NCBI RefSeq assembly: GCF_000315625.1
Contig: NW_005434637.1
Location: forward strand, 1 to 64,000
From: Guillardia theta CCMP2712
Lineage: Eukaryota; Cryptophyceae; Pyrenomonadales; Geminigeraceae
Reading direction: 5' to 3'
DNA: 64,000 bases
Part shown: positions 20,319 to 34,192 of the stretch, one piece after another
How positions within the stretch are numbered: position 1 is the first letter of the stretch
Layout: every line of letters begins with the position of its first letter
Notes under the pieces: generated by a model
Databases searched by the model: none
The model's input: only the letters and a program-made list of their open reading frames with translations
Told to the model about the DNA's origin: nothing
Program-made: the position numbers and the translations under genes

Positions 20319-21748
20319 ACCCACAGGGTGGTCCTTCCTGAAACAAGGAAGTTCTTTTTGCGCTGAGTCACCCAAACAAGGCTCACACTGCCATGATAAG
20401 TTTTTTCCTTTCGAAGTCACCGTTGCACTGTCACGGTCGCACGTTTCACCGGGCCGGCCCGGCGGGGCCGCTTCCCTGGCAACTTGAATTCGGGAGTCTT
20501 GCTACACACACGTCGGACACCATTTTTTTTGTCTTCGGCGTTCATGACTGGCCTGAGCCTGGCATGCGGCCCGCGGCCCCATGGGCCTGGAAATTCGGAA
20601 CCCGGTTACCGGCGTTAGTTCTAGGCTCCCGGCGTTTGGGCCCGGGATCGGACAGCGGCGGCGCGCACTGCCTGTGCCTGTGGCACTGAGGATCATCCGG
20701 CCCCGGCGTCGCAGGGCGGCCCGGTGACCCGGCGGCCCGGTGACCCGGCCGGGCGGCCCGGTGCACCCGGCTGAGGCCCATCCGATCGGACTTTGTTCAA
20801 GTAAAAGTTTTCGAAAAAGGCGTACCTACCCCCTTTTCTTACCACAACTTGATAGCACCCCTAGCTCCCCATGAAAGTCGGAGAACCCACCCGTCTCCTT
20901 CGGCCATCAACAGCACCATATCCTTCAATGCATATCACCCCTACCCCCTGTTTCTCACCTTGTACCTGTTGTACCCGCTGCGGTAAGGCACAGGCTCAAG
21001 GACAGCCCTCCTTCACACCAGAGTCCTCTCACAATCGAAACTTTGCTGTATTTTATCATACCCTTTCCCCACGCGCTCCTTTGCCACCCCTCAAAATCAA
21101 TACCCCACCCCTCAAGAAACTTGGTTTTAGCAGATTTCACCTCCCACCACCCCAATTTTTGAAGATTCCACATTCTAGATGCAAGTTCGACCCCCACCCC
21201 ATTAGCCACCACCCCACCTCCTCTTAAATGCCTGGACCAACCCCTTCGTGCATGCTGACCATCCGCAAGGCAGCGCCGCGGAGATGGCGCAACCTCAGCT
21301 GCATTTCCCAACAATTTCGTGCTTGACATATGCATCTTACCATAACTTCCATTGGTATTTGTACTCGTCCTTCTCTCCTCCCTGTATTTTATCTCAAACT
21401 GTTGTGCAAATCTCCCTCGGATGGAGACTTGTGGACATGTGTTGCTCAACAGTGATAGAACAAGAGTTAGGATTTTTCTATTTTTTTTCTTTGTATGTTT
21501 GTAAGATTTTCATGTGGATTTCCTTGTGCATCTTATTGTCATCGTTTCTACCTTCAAATACCCCCTCTTTGTTCAATGATTTCTGGTTAAATGCTTGGTA
21601 CATTGGTATCGCACATGGTTTGGGATGTTGTTGTGCTTGGATTCCAAAGTCTTACCTTGATCTTGAAACAGGAATGTTGATTTTGTTGGGATGAACGATT
21701 AGTATGAAAGCTCGAAGAGGATCGTCTTCAACTGATTGAGACCTCAAA
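20319..21748. other. Intergenic with a second GC-rich island
   Basis: From about 20430 to 20790 the DNA is GC-rich, with repeated CCGGCCC and GGTGACCCGG words and a composition like that at 18010-18560. The rest to 21748 has no supported gene. A hydrophobic 148-codon frame at 21248-21694 lacks any recognisable family and is not called. The last ~200 bp probably include the HECT gene promoter. Confidence 0.45.
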
Positions 21749-24700
21749 ATGGAAGACGACCAGTCAAGCCAAAGCGATATGAATGTAAGTTTATCTTTCT
21801 TATTGCGTTTGCGAACTAATGCTTTATTTCCATCTTTATTTCCATCTTTGTTCGAATCCTAATTTCTCCCTCCTGTTGCTTTATTATTCTTTTCCTTTCT
21901 TTTCCTTCCTTTCGCTCTGGCTTTGATATCTGCGTTGTTGGGGTAACAGATTCCTGAACAATTGTCTGGTGAATTCGATAACGAGGCGGTTCCCATGCAA
22001 CTTGTTGGATCACCACCTGTTCCCTCGTTTATGTCCAATATTGGGAATTCTAGCTTCATAGCCGGTTCTCAAGATTCGAATGGTAAGCCATCCGCTCGAG
22101 TGCTAAATGCGATTCACGTTACATTTTTTGCGAGCAGCAAGTTTTTCTTTTACCATTCAACAGTCAAGTGCTAGTGTTCTTGGGATGTCTTCATCAACTT
22201 CAAATTTACAGGTAGTTGCATCGTATTTCAATTCCGTCAGGCCCAATATTGATCTTTTGCTTGACGCAGATTCATCAATTGAACGACTCTGGCGACAATT
22301 CTTCGCATATCTGGATGGGTGCGTCGGGACCATCGTTTTTGACATTAGGCACCCAGTCTGCATCTGGCCATTTTTTGGGCCTAAACGAGCAAGAGCACTC
22401 AAGTCGACAAGGGTTTGTCTCTGCGATCATTTCAACCTGGCTTGATGCATACTCAAGGCGTGGATCTGATGTTCCCAGTTTGATCTTGAACAATGCATCC
22501 ATTTCACCTTCCAATTTTGTATTATGACTGTGATTGGTCACTTGCGCTGATTCCACGTTAGAACATTGGAGCCGATGTTCAATTAAGGGAGCTCGTGGAG
22601 GAAACAATATCCGGCCGTTCAGCTCTGATGCATGAAGGATTGATACGAGGCGCAGGCTAGTGCCTATTCGACACAAGGAAGTTTGCTTGAATTTACGTTT
22701 TCACAGAGTCGCGCATCTCGTCAAATGCTGTTGCATTTAATTCGAACGGCAAATGTCCAATGATTCCACGGACGGTTGACCGTCTCATCGAATTCTTCTT
22801 GTTGTAATTTTTTCCACAGGAAGAAGAGTGGAATAAGATTGTTGAAAAGATATGTAATAAGGTCTCTTCGAGACCCCTTTCCCTATCGATATTGGAGGAA
22901 ATTCAGCAGTCTATGCATGTATTGGTGGTTTAAGAGAGATTTGCACCTGATGATACATGTTAGATTCTGATAGACGGGAGGAAAGCACTGAAATTGCGAC
23001 GTTCTATGGCATTGCGGAAGGGAGATATTGTGTGCATACAGCTTTGTGTGTGGATGTGTACTGACGTGGTGAAAGGTACTTGTATGCAATGAAGGAGATG
23101 ACTCCATCGCACCAAGAAGAGGAATAATTGAGTCTGAGAATTCAGATGGAACGTGAGTTTATCCTGAATGCTTGCTTCTCGATCATTTTCCACTGCGATC
23201 ATATCCGTTGAACATGACTGAGAGTATTTTTATATAGCTACACGATCAAATTTCACAGTTCACCCAATGAAACTATGAGAGTGGAGGCCTCACAAGTCAG
23301 AGCCTTACATCGATGGACTTCTGCGAGCTCATCTTCGAATTTTCGGGCAAATCAATATTTGCTACAGGTTTGAACTTCCTCTAGACTGTTTTGATCTGTT
23401 GCAATCGTTCTGCACTCATTTCAATCGGATATGATTGCCTTCTAATGCTTAATCTTGATCAGAGAGCAATTCCAGCTCGTGACCCAAACTTGGTCAATGA
23501 GTTTTTGAAAGAGGGAGCCGATCCCAACGTTACTGATGAATCGGGGAATCCTGCTATTCTAGTCGCTATCAACAAGAAATGCCCTGTTGAAATTGTTGGT
23601 GCTCTGCTACGGGCTGGAGCTGATCCTGATGTATCTCCTGACAAACTTTCACCTTTACAGGTTGATTTCCGTCAATATGTCATGTGTCTATGATAACTTT
23701 GGTTGTAGGCTGCTGTGAATATGCAGGATGCCGATTATGTCTCCTGTCTCCTTGAACATGGTTGTGATGCAACAAGTGTCGATTTGAGCAACCTTGACGT
23801 GGATGGAGGTAAAATCAGTAAAATGGTATGTTGTATTGATTTGCTACTTGCTCTGGCTATTGCACATTTTGGTAATAAGAAAATTACACAGATCTTGGAG
23901 TATCAATCAACTTCACTTTCCAGCGAAAGAAGAGCTTTGTTGCAAAATCAAGGTGGTTGAACAGTTCGTGGTGAAGTACAAGATGTTGAATATTTGTTTT
24001 TTTTCACAGCTATTGCGAAAATCCTCCCGCTTGTTATTTCTGTTGGCAGCTCGCAAAATGATGTTACTGTTCTTCTTACCATTGTCGGATTTTTGAGTTA
24101 TATGCTGGACAAGCTCTCAACCTCATTGCTCTGCAATGTGTTACCCGCCATCAACGATTCTGAGGTTTCACACCTTGCCTTTCGTAACACAGAAAATCTA
24201 TATGAAATTATGCTGCAACAAATTCGTGGTGATGGATGCGATTCATTGGATGCCATATTTTGCCTACTGCGAATCATCTTTTGTTTGATAGACAAAGTAC
24301 CAAATCACTATCAACTTTTAAGGTACTTCAGAACTTTTGAATATGTGCTGTTGTGTGTGATCTTGGAATTTCAGGAAAGTTGGGTTGATCAGATGGGTCG
24401 AGCGTTTGTCCAATGCATCGCAAACCAAACAAGATGTTCAAGCTGGTCTCTTGATCTCCAAGAGTGGGAAAATAAAAGAGAAGCATATTACCAAATTGGC
24501 ACAGGACATCCTTTCAAAGGCACCTCCGTTTCCCCAGGAGTCTAGTTTGTGTGCGAATCTACGAAATGCTTGTCAGGAAATTCGCTCGGGGCAACCAGAG
24601 GGCTTTAGGAATCTTTCAGCAACGCTAATGTCCTCGAAATATTCTTGTCCACAGGAAATAGTTTCCTCTGCATTGCCATCAGTTCTTTTGCAAGCGTTGG

Positions 24701-27700
24701 ATGGTGATGGTGAGATGCACAAAGAACAATGGAGGAATTTCAACTCTGCTTTTGCTCCATTTGAAGAGGTCATACAAAGCGACTCGAGCGTTACGAGTAA
24801 CGCGAATGTTGGGAATACGGGCCTGAAGATTGATTATCTTATTCGACCGCTAATAGATCTCATCAGTTCTGAGGAAGTTTGGCCACTAACTGCCATGGGA
24901 TCTGATGATTTGCAAGATCTTACGCGTCCGGTCAAGCTTGACCTATTTCCGCGAAGTATGCCGGGATCGGAATGTGATGCGCAACCAAAACCGGTCCTTG
25001 GAGTTCCCTCTTTATCACTTCACGTCGAACCTCTACTGTATGTTTGAATTTGTCATGAAGCAATCTGTATACTAATTCGATTCGTTGGAAACCATAGGCG
25101 GATTGAAGAGCTGCAGCGTCATTTCCTGCGCATCTGTACACCACCAACCAAATACATTGCATTCTGTCACTACATATTGGGTTCGAAAATTGAAGAAAGG
25201 CCGGCAGGAGCCAGTGGTTCAAGTTTTCGGCGGGCTCAAGTAAATCCGATTCTAGAGATGTAATACTCTTATCCATTTGACTGCAGGTTGTCGGATTTCA
25301 AATGCTTCCATCAGAAAGTATCCGTGAAAAAATGACAAGCGATACAGATGCAGCAGATGTTAAAATGGATGAAAATGTGGAAATTGCACTTGACCCAACG
25401 ACACAGGCTTCTTGCCTGTCTGTCAGTGAGGATGGGAATAATCTTGTCGTTACGTGCATCAGCAAAGGAAGTCCTGCTGGTACAGTCCAGGCAAATCGAG
25501 CTTTTAGCAGGTCCATCGATGGCCCGGTAAGACTTAAGTGTCCATGTGTGAAAATATACTATTCTTCGCTTTTATTTGTCCACATGTCTTTCTTTTGTGT
25601 CATTCTAGTTACCCACTTCCTCCTACACGATGGTATTCTGTTCCTCCTGAATTGCTGTCAGTCTTGGTCTTGTTCTATGTTTCATCGATGACGAACGAGC
25701 TTATGCGAGAACGCAGATTGCGTATTTCGAGGTGATGATCCGCAAGCGGGGCCCATCAGGTGCCATTGGTGTTGGCTTAGCTCGAGCTGGATACTCAAAC
25801 AATAAGATGCCTGGATGGGAACCAGTAAGTCACGCGTGGCATGGTGACGATGGCTGTACGTTTAACAGTTGTGGTACCGGAACTCCGCTCTCGTCGCCTT
25901 GGAGCGAGGGAGATGTCATTGGCTGTGGAATAGATTTCAATCGCTCTTCTTTGTTCTTTACTCGCAATGGAGTACTGCAAGGGCAACCGATTCGTATTGT
26001 TGATACCAGTGGCCTTCACACAACTGTTGGTTTTCAGACGAAAGGCGAATGTGTGTCAATCAGTTTCAAGCCTCCTTTCTTCTACGATTTATCAACTCAT
26101 GACATCAGCCCTCCTCGAATTCCGATTCACACTATCAAATACCTCGATGGAGCACAGGAAGAAAGATTTGTGAACTTACTTGGACGAGAATTCTTCATCA
26201 GGGATATGCCATCTCATGGTGATTGGGGCGATGGAATACGCAAGAAATTTTCGTATTTCTGTGCGCATGGAATTGCAAGCCCAGAAGTGAAAAGCTTTCT
26301 GGCATGGATTAAAGCGCAGCTCTCTATGAATGGAAGAATGCTGTCTGCAAGTGTTTTATCAGAGTCCGAGGTCAAAAGATTAGTGAAGCATGGATGGGGT
26401 AGAGAGCTCCTCTGCGAACTGGACTTCAAGTTTAATGAAGACGGTACGGTTTCAGGTTCGGATTTGGATTCAAGGAAGGTGCAGGCACTTCTCGAGATTT
26501 TGGAGGACTTCAGCATCGGGAAATCAGATGAGGCAATGGCTGTGGAGACAAAGGCAGACACAGAACCCACGCGTAATCAGACTGTGTTGATAGTGATCCC
26601 AGAAGGATTTCCACCCGAATTGTTCTTTGAGGAGGTCGAAGAACATCTGAGACACGCTTTGTCGCAAGCTGATCCACTGGTAGCGCCAGCGTCAGGACAT
26701 CTTGGGGATCCATACAAGTGGCCTGATCGAGGGTTTGACCATGAAGAAGCTTGGTACGAATCTCTTATGACAGCCTTAGCAGAGGTGCAAACTGGAGCCA
26801 TTGCTCGAGGGCAGACGCAGTATGAGGCAGAGACTTTGGTCTCGAGACTTTCCTCGGTGGTGCAATGTCGCATAGTTACAGATGACTCGCAAGATTACAC
26901 TCTCCGTGCGCGAGAGGTCAAGCGATCACAGGGTGGGGCAGGGTCTGGATTGACTATAGGAGACAGGGTTCAAGTCAGCACTGGAGAGAAGGAGTGGGTA
27001 ACAGGGACGCTTCTGATGGTCGAAGACGCGAACCGTTTCGGGGTTATCTGCGATGATGGGAGCTGGCTCTCGATGATTCCTCAAGATCATATCAAGGGAC
27101 TCAAAAATGCTGGTCGGGGGGTTGGAAATCGGAGGGCCCTGGCGCCAGACATTCATGAGCTCATGGTGTCGCACGTTCGTGATGCACGAATGTTAGAGCA
27201 ACTTGCTGTCTTCACAGGGGCGCAGACACGACCAACTGCAGATTTGAGGCGAAAGTTTTCATGCTTTGAGGTGGGAGACATTAATAGAGACGGCTACACC
27301 GCTCCCAAACGAAGGCTAGAGATGTGGAATTCAAGCCAGGTGCCCATGACGGAAGATTTTGGTCAGTCAAAGACTATCGTGTTGCCGCCCAAGCCCTTGA
27401 AGGTAGAATTCGACGTTCCTCAACAAGGAGGTGAGATGATCAAAGTCAAGAGTGCTTCGCAACTCTCTGCTGCTCTCGAGAAGTCCAAGTCTTCCTTCGT
27501 AGGCATCCTCGTGGTAGATGCACAGGCGCGTCCACCTTCAGGCCAGTCGTGGCCTCCACCGATCAAGAGCGCAAGCAGCCTAATCAAATCGTTAGCTCAA
27601 AGGTTTGGAAACGGAAAGTTTTTGAGAATCTTATCGGGAACCACACCGGAATGCCTAGATCAGCTTGGAATACCGAGAGGCAGCTTCCAACCATACTTCA

Positions 27701-30282
27701 TGCTGTATGCGTCTGGACAAGAAGAGGCAAGATGGCAGCAGAACAAGCAATTCGAACTGATATGGGAGCCTTGTCATGAGAACAAGGCCGTATCTCATTC
27801 GCCATCAGCTGCAGCTTTCTTAAAGCGGACGATTCACAGGAACGAGTTTGCTTCATTCATAGAACGAGCAATCGACACTTGGCACTATGATGAGAAACTC
27901 CGGTCTCCGAGCTCCAGCGCGATTGAATCGTTCAAGACGGTACATCAGAGCTTACAGGGAACCAACACAGGCGACGTGGCTCCGGCTAGTTACATCCTGC
28001 ACTACTCTATGCGGTTTCTTGAAGGAGACATCGATGATTGGTGTAGCGACATGTTCGAAGTACAGGACGGAGCACGAAAAGGTCGCGCCCAACACGCCAT
28101 GAGCTTGGAAGATTGTGAATCCACCCGAGACGTCTGGAATTCCAACTGTGTGAAACTCAATGATCCAGTGAAACAAGCTTTAGAGGTTGTCAAACTTCTT
28201 TACAGGAGAGTTGGCAAATTCAGTGGAAATCAAAAGAGTTGGCAAAGTGTATGGCTCACAAAGAGGCTGTCATGTCAATTGCAAGATGCGCTGTCGTTTT
28301 GTTCCTGCTCTCTTCCTGCCTGGTGCATGAGCATCCCGAGAGTCGTTCCTTTTCTGTTCTCGCTTGATGCCAGGCAACGACTGTTGGACTGTTGTGGATT
28401 TGGATCTTCTCATGCCGTCTATCGTTTCCAAGAGTGGAAGGTTGCAGCCTACCGCAGCAAGCATGCAGACAGCATGAGGTCAGCGCAGCAGCAGCTAGCG
28501 AGAGCTCGCGAGCAGCAAGACATTGATGGGATTTCACGGGCCACTGACGATCTAGATGACATTGAGAGGAGGATGTACAATAAGAGGATCGGAGCCATCG
28601 CTTCTGATCTCGCAAGGGTTTCTCGAGGAAACATCCTCGAGAATGCGATGCGCTTATTCGACGTGCATCACGCCTCGAAGCATCTCCTGGAGGTGCAGTT
28701 CCATGAAGAGGATGGCTTCGGCTCAGGAGTCACGCAGAACTTCTACGAAGCTGTTTCAGTCGCTCTGCAGGTCCGCAAGCTCAACCATCAGAACAAGCTA
28801 TGGATCTCCGATGGACATGACGCCGAGTATGCGATGGAGCCGGACGGCCCTTTCAAATACCTCACTAACCCTGACGGCTTGTTCCCTCAACCTCTGCCTG
28901 AGAACGCATCGCCGGATCTCGTGTCCTCGCTTGAAAAACAGTTTCGATTTATGGGCAGACTTTTCGCGAAGGCGTGCAGGGACAAGTTCACGGTACCTCT
29001 GCCTCTCCATCCGCACTTCTTTCGAACTTTGCAGAATGTGTTTAATGAGTCTCCTCTAGAGCTCTTGGCAACTTTCAACAAGGGGAGAGAAGCGTTGCTC
29101 CCTTCAGACGACTGGTCGTCGCTGCATCTTGTTGATGCTTACTGTGCAATAGTATCTGATTTAAAGGCACAATGTGCAAATGTGAATAGTGAGCAGCTTG
29201 ACGCGGTCTACAAACAAGTGAAAGATCGGGAGTTCATGGCTACGTACCTGAATCGCTCGTATGAATGCTCTCTCAGTCAGTTCTGGGAGTCGTCAGAAGC
29301 CAAGTTTGTGGATCCGCTGACCAACTCCCCTCTGTGCACGAACGGAGAGAGCATCCAGTTGAGTGTGCAGAATCTTGAGAGATACGTGGAGCTTGTTGCG
29401 GACATGTGGTTCAACAAGGGGATCTGTAGACAGATCTCAGCTTTCAAGCAGGGCATCAACGATGTCTTCCCTTTCTCTGCCCTCCAGGTTCTTGGTGTGG
29501 TTCCTGCTCAGAGTTGACAAACTCGTGCAGATTTTCAGTGCGGCGGAAATCGAACTGATGCTCTGCGGCGAGAGGGTGATCGAGTGGGACAAAGCTTCGC
29601 TGGAACAGCATTTTAAGCTTGTCAGCAATGAGCAGGGTGATGCGTGGGGATGATGGAGAAGGAGAAGGTCTGACGGCCTGAGCGCAGGGTCAAGGTACAC
29701 CAAAGAGAGTCCGCCGGTGCAGATGCTACTCGAAGAGCTTGTGTCCATGTCCAATGCGGACAGAGCAAGGTCGGTTGTCAGGCAGAACATTGAAGAAAGA
29801 GAGGGCGAGAGGTTCGAGGGGTGGAGAGCTCGAAGGAAGGAGGAGAATTTTGCAAGGGAGTTGAGGGGCAGGGCGAAAAAAGGAGGCGAAGGATACAACT
29901 CGAGGCTGACGTCTTGCAGGTTCCTCGACTTCGTGACTGCTTGTCCGCGGCTTCCTCCCGGTGTGTCGTCCTGCTCGGCATGTTGGAGGCTCACGATGAT
30001 GCGGCAGGGGGCCTGGCGTCGCTCAGCATTGAGATAGCTCCTGAGACTCGATCGCGCTACCCGCGCAGTCGAACATGCTCGAAGCTCATGTGAGTTAAGA
30101 GGGGGCAACCTTGCTCTCTCTCATGGCGTTGCAGGTGGCTTCCAGCCTACTCCTCCCTTGCAGAGCTGCGCGAGCATATGCGAGCTGCGCTGATCAACGC
30201 CAAGGAAGGAGGGTTCCACGAGCACAACGAGGCGCTGGTGCTGACCAACGTCAGACCTCCGCCTGCGGGCGAGTCGCGATGA
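21749..30282 (+). CDS. HECT-type E3 ubiquitin ligase (ankyrin, SPRY, HECT), multi-exon
   Basis: The start ATGGAAGACGACCAG is followed by a GTAAGT intron. N-terminal exons (to about 24500) read as helical, armadillo-like sequence. An ankyrin pair lies at about 23480-23780 (EFLKEGADPNVTDESGNPAI, then LLRAGADPD). A SPRY domain lies at about 25725-26090 (IGVGLARAGYSNNKMPGWE, DVIGCGIDF, LFFTRNG). A small beta-barrel region (GDRVQVSTGEKEWVTGTLL) is near 26960, and a thioredoxin-like stretch lies near 27390-27720. The HECT N-lobe includes NPDGLFPQPLPENASP and FRFMGRLFAKA (about 28860-28980). The C-lobe is spread over exons after 29488, with PRLPPGGLASL and the catalytic Cys in RSRTCSKLMWLPAYSS (about 30050-30155). 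Domain style fits the TRIP12/UPL3/HECTD1 group. The splice just before the SPRY exon is uncertain. The enzyme transfers ubiquitin to substrates via a Cys thioester. Confidence 0.8.
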
Positions 30283-30545
30283 CAAGAGACGTGGAAGAGC
30301 ATGCAGGAGGAATGAAGGGACGAGTGGTGAGCAGAGATGAGGCGTGAGGAGCGAGGGGGATGAGATTCTCAAGTTTCATTTAAAACAAGTTATTGTGAGA
30401 TCAATCCTGACACATCTTGTCGTGACAACTCTCAACATACAAGCGCGTCGCTCAGTCATCGACATCGTCTACTATCTCCACTTTCCGCCTGAACGCGATG
30501 GTCTTACTCTCCTGCCGCACACGTCACGTGCGCACAACAACCAGC

Positions 30546-33500
30546 TCAACCTGACCTGACGAGAATCGTCGCTGTGTTCTTGCTTTGCAATACTTCCGCC
30601 CCTGTCACCATAGTCAAGACAAGATGAGTTGCAACAGAGTAATTGTACCCATCTGCTGCTAAGTCCTCTTTTCCGGCAACACTTTCTCCAGCCTCCGCTT
30701 CCCCAACAGTTTTCTTTTCGTTTGAATGGGCAGCGTTGACGTTGGTGTCTTTGTCTTTCTTCTTCTTCTTCTTCTTCTTCTCACCCGCCTCTCCGTCTGC
30801 TTTCATGATCACCATCACAGTAAGCCTGCGACCTCATAGCCTTACCATGCCCGTCCTCTTGCCCTTCCTTGTCGCCCGCCTCACGTTTCAACTTGATTTT
30901 CTTTGCTTTCTTCTGCTCCTTGGCATCCGATTCTTCCTTACGCTTTCGATTTGCCTCCTCCTGATGACCATCTGCTGCTTCTTCTGGCAAGCTTGACAAG
31001 CTTCCGTTTCTCGCCTCCTCCTTCCCTGTGCCATCAACTACGGAGCTCTGCAACGTTCCAGCAGACACGAATGCAGCCAGTCCATCGTTGACGTGTCTGG
31101 ATGGAGCAGCCAACTTGTTGCCTGGGTCATGCACGGGTTGCTTGTCTTCTTCCAAGCTCTTGCCTTGGTGCTCTCCCTCGCTTGATCCCTTGCGGTCGCT
31201 AATGGCAGCGTCTGCAGTCGAGACACTGTTGGAGGGTTGCCGCTGATGCAAGGGGTGAGGGAGCATGTAGGACAGCAAAGGAAAGACCTCGGCAGGTTTG
31301 GGAGGACGTTGAGCCGAACTCTCCCTGTGAATACGTTCTTCATCAGCACAGCTTCATAGGGAAATTTCAATTCCTACTTGGCGGACTTGATGTCATTTAG
31401 CGACTTGTCGTTTTCTTTCGAATGTTTCGAAAGTTTCTTTTCCTTCTTACCACTTTTGCTCTCATCAAGCTCGTCTCTCGGGGTCTCATTTGAATTTGTT
31501 TTGCTTTTGGTTACACCTGCTGGTTGCTCGTGAGACTCTCGACCAGCTGGACAACCGAACTTACCATCGGACGTGGCCATCGTGATGTTGAATTTCCCGT
31601 TTGACACAAAAACTTGATCCCGGCGTTGGGATTCTTGTGAAGAGGCCGTGGAGACAGGCTGCAAGTATAAGTAACGTGTCTGGAGATAAAGTGAGCCAAC
31701 GTACCTGTTGCTGCGTATCTCTGTGCGAACTGTCTGTGAGATTCCTTGCAGTTGAAGCCTCCGCCTTTGCAGCAAATCAGCCAACAAATACGAAAGTTTA
31801 GTCCTGAAACACCTGTTGTTGAATATTATGCTCTTTCTCATTCAACTTGACTGATTGTGAGGGCATGGAGGCCTGATGCATCTGCTGCTGAGACGTTGGT
31901 TGCAATTCTTGTTGAGCTGATGAGATAGGAACATGCGCTTGAAATTGATTAGGTAGAGACATGTGCGTTTGCTCCTGCATCGGCTGCGGTTGCAAATTGA
32001 ATGTTACGGGCTGTGCTTGTTGCGCGCTAGCTTGCATGTGCATCTGCAACAACTGCTGGATCTGTTGCTCTTGCTGAAGCTGCATTTGTTGAGGAATTTG
32101 TAACTGCTGCTGCATTTGTTGCATTTGCAATTGCTGCTGCTGCTGCTGCTGCATGTACTGGGCTTGTTGGAGTTGTTGGAGTTGGAGAAGCTGTCAAGAA
32201 AAATTGCAGATCATGAAGTATAAAAACAAAAACAACAAGAGGAAGCATTGGATCATGCGACAAAAACAAGAGCATGGAATGGAAACAATCATGACACAAT
32301 GTTACAGCACTGAACGGATTACTAAAGATGAACAAGATCTTATTCATGGACCACCTGCAAGGAATGGGCACCCTGATTTAAAAATGAGTCCGCATCCTGT
32401 GGCACCATCCATCATCTTTCACGTTTCAAGTGGCATGGGCGACTTGATAGCCTCACTCACCATACGGATTTGAGGTGAGCTCTGTTGAAAAATTCCTTGC
32501 AAAGCCATGGACATCTGATGCATTCATGTCAAGATTTCCTTGACTATCACGAGAACAGAAAATTCAAAGAAGACAGGGAGGCAGGCAGCGAGGGATGCAT
32601 CAAATCAATAAAAGATTTTGAAAGTACGTTTGGATCATCTGCTCTTGTAATTTGAGAGGCGAATCCACCCAAATCATCCGGCTTGGCCTATTTCAATCAA
32701 ATACAACGAAGTAAATGCTGGATAATGCAATTGCATGAGAATTTCCATACCAAACTTTGATGCCCAGTCCCACCATGCGCGACAGCTTGCCTCTGCATCA
32801 GCTGCAAGCAACAGTAAGGATCGAGGATGGCAAAATCGAAACATATGTACGAAATCACCTGATTCATCAGATCCTGCACACCATTTATGTTTTGGACACC
32901 CTGCTGCGCCGAATAACTTGCCGGTATGGACTGCTCGAGACATTCAATCAAAGATCCTATCGCTTGCTACTTTCAATCGCTTGACCTGGAGCAAGCCGCC
33001 CTGGTTTTGAAGTTGTGATTGAGCCTGTAATTGTGCCAGTGCCAGCATGTTTTGCTGTCATAATGTGAGAAATGCGAAATCCCTAGTTCTCAAGTCGAAT
33101 GGTACGATGGACACACCTGCACTAGCTGTGCTTGCGCAAAGTCGGGGGAAGATTGTTGAGCTTTCTGTAAACAAGAGACAGGTCAATGCCCATGCTTCCC
33201 TACGCGATAGCGGAAGAGCAAGAAAAGGAGGGTGACCTGCATGAGAGATTGTTGCGCTTGTGACAAGGCCTACAACCATACCATCAGCCATTATGGAGAG
33301 ATAAACGTGATTGTTGACCTGCGCAGCAGAGAATTGATTCTGCGAAATCTCGTTTCCCGGGATATTTCCCTGGCCCACGTCATGTCGCAGCCTAGGAAAT
33401 CCAAGAAGATTGTGAAAACCTGCTGATTCAGACCGAGGGCGCGTGCCAGTGCCGTAAGCTTGTCCTGCTTTCCCGCAAAGATTGGACCAAGTACAACAAT

Positions 33501-34040
33501 GAGAAACACCAACCTGTGCCATGTTGTTTTGACCCGAAAACTGATTCATTGAGGTGAACGAAGGATTAGCGAGGGATCTGAACACATGTCAGCGTGTCCA
33601 AATTGAACAAGGAAATGGTTACTGAGGGAGTGACTGGGCAGCGGTTGACCCCATGAGGTTGTACATGCTCTGATCGTTTAAACCATTTGATTGCGGCAAA
33701 CCGGGTGAGTTTTTCATGGCCTCAACCTGCATGGGCAAATTATTCTGATGAGGTATTAATAGCTTCAAACCTGAGCATTGTATGGAGAAAAATTCTGTTG
33801 ATTGAAGCCAACTTGTCTATTCTGAGATGATTGGAGAAAATTTTGGCCCATCTGCCCAAAAATTCCCACACCCTGAGAGAAATTCACAGCATTTTGCGCA
33901 TCATTTGAATTGATGTTCATGGAGTTGGGATCATTCCATCCCTGAGTGAGGCCATTTTGCAAAAGATGTTGAGCAAGATTTTGATCTATGTTTGCACCTC
34001 CAAGGAGCTGATAACCGCCGATCGCATCTCTTCCAGCCAT
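30546..34040 (-). CDS. Glutamine-rich, probably nuclear protein, multi-exon
   Basis: The first exon starts at 34040 (MAGRDAIGGYQLLGG) and is Asn/Gln-rich (FSQGVGIFGQMGQNFLQSS). Several short exons follow, with many GT-AG introns. A long polyglutamine segment occupies about 31850-32154 (QQQQQQQLQMQQMQQQLQ). The C-terminal part is charged, with a Lys-rich bipartite stretch (KRKEESDAKEQKKAKKIKLK near 30890-30950). After an intron at about 30799-30845, in frame, comes a run of eight lysines and the end ATILVRSG at 30546. Composition suggests a transcription or RNA regulator with low-complexity domains. No conserved domain is recognised. It is divergent from the fucosyltransferase gene and convergent with the HECT gene (264 bp apart). 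Confidence 0.6.
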
Positions 34041-34192
34041 CTCCTATCACCCCTGATTTCAAAGCCGGATAGCCCAACTCATAAGGATCGTGGGATGCAA
34101 CGGTCTAAAGAACAGTATCAGCGAGTCGCATTGATAGCAATCATGATAATTGATGGAGCAAGGGGCGGGGGTTGGGCGAGAAATAGTGTAGA

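Noticed and set aside
21248-21694. 148-codon hydrophobic plus-strand ORF before the HECT gene
   Set aside because: Hydrophobic because the DNA is T-rich; no conserved motif, and overlaps the likely promoter of the HECT gene.
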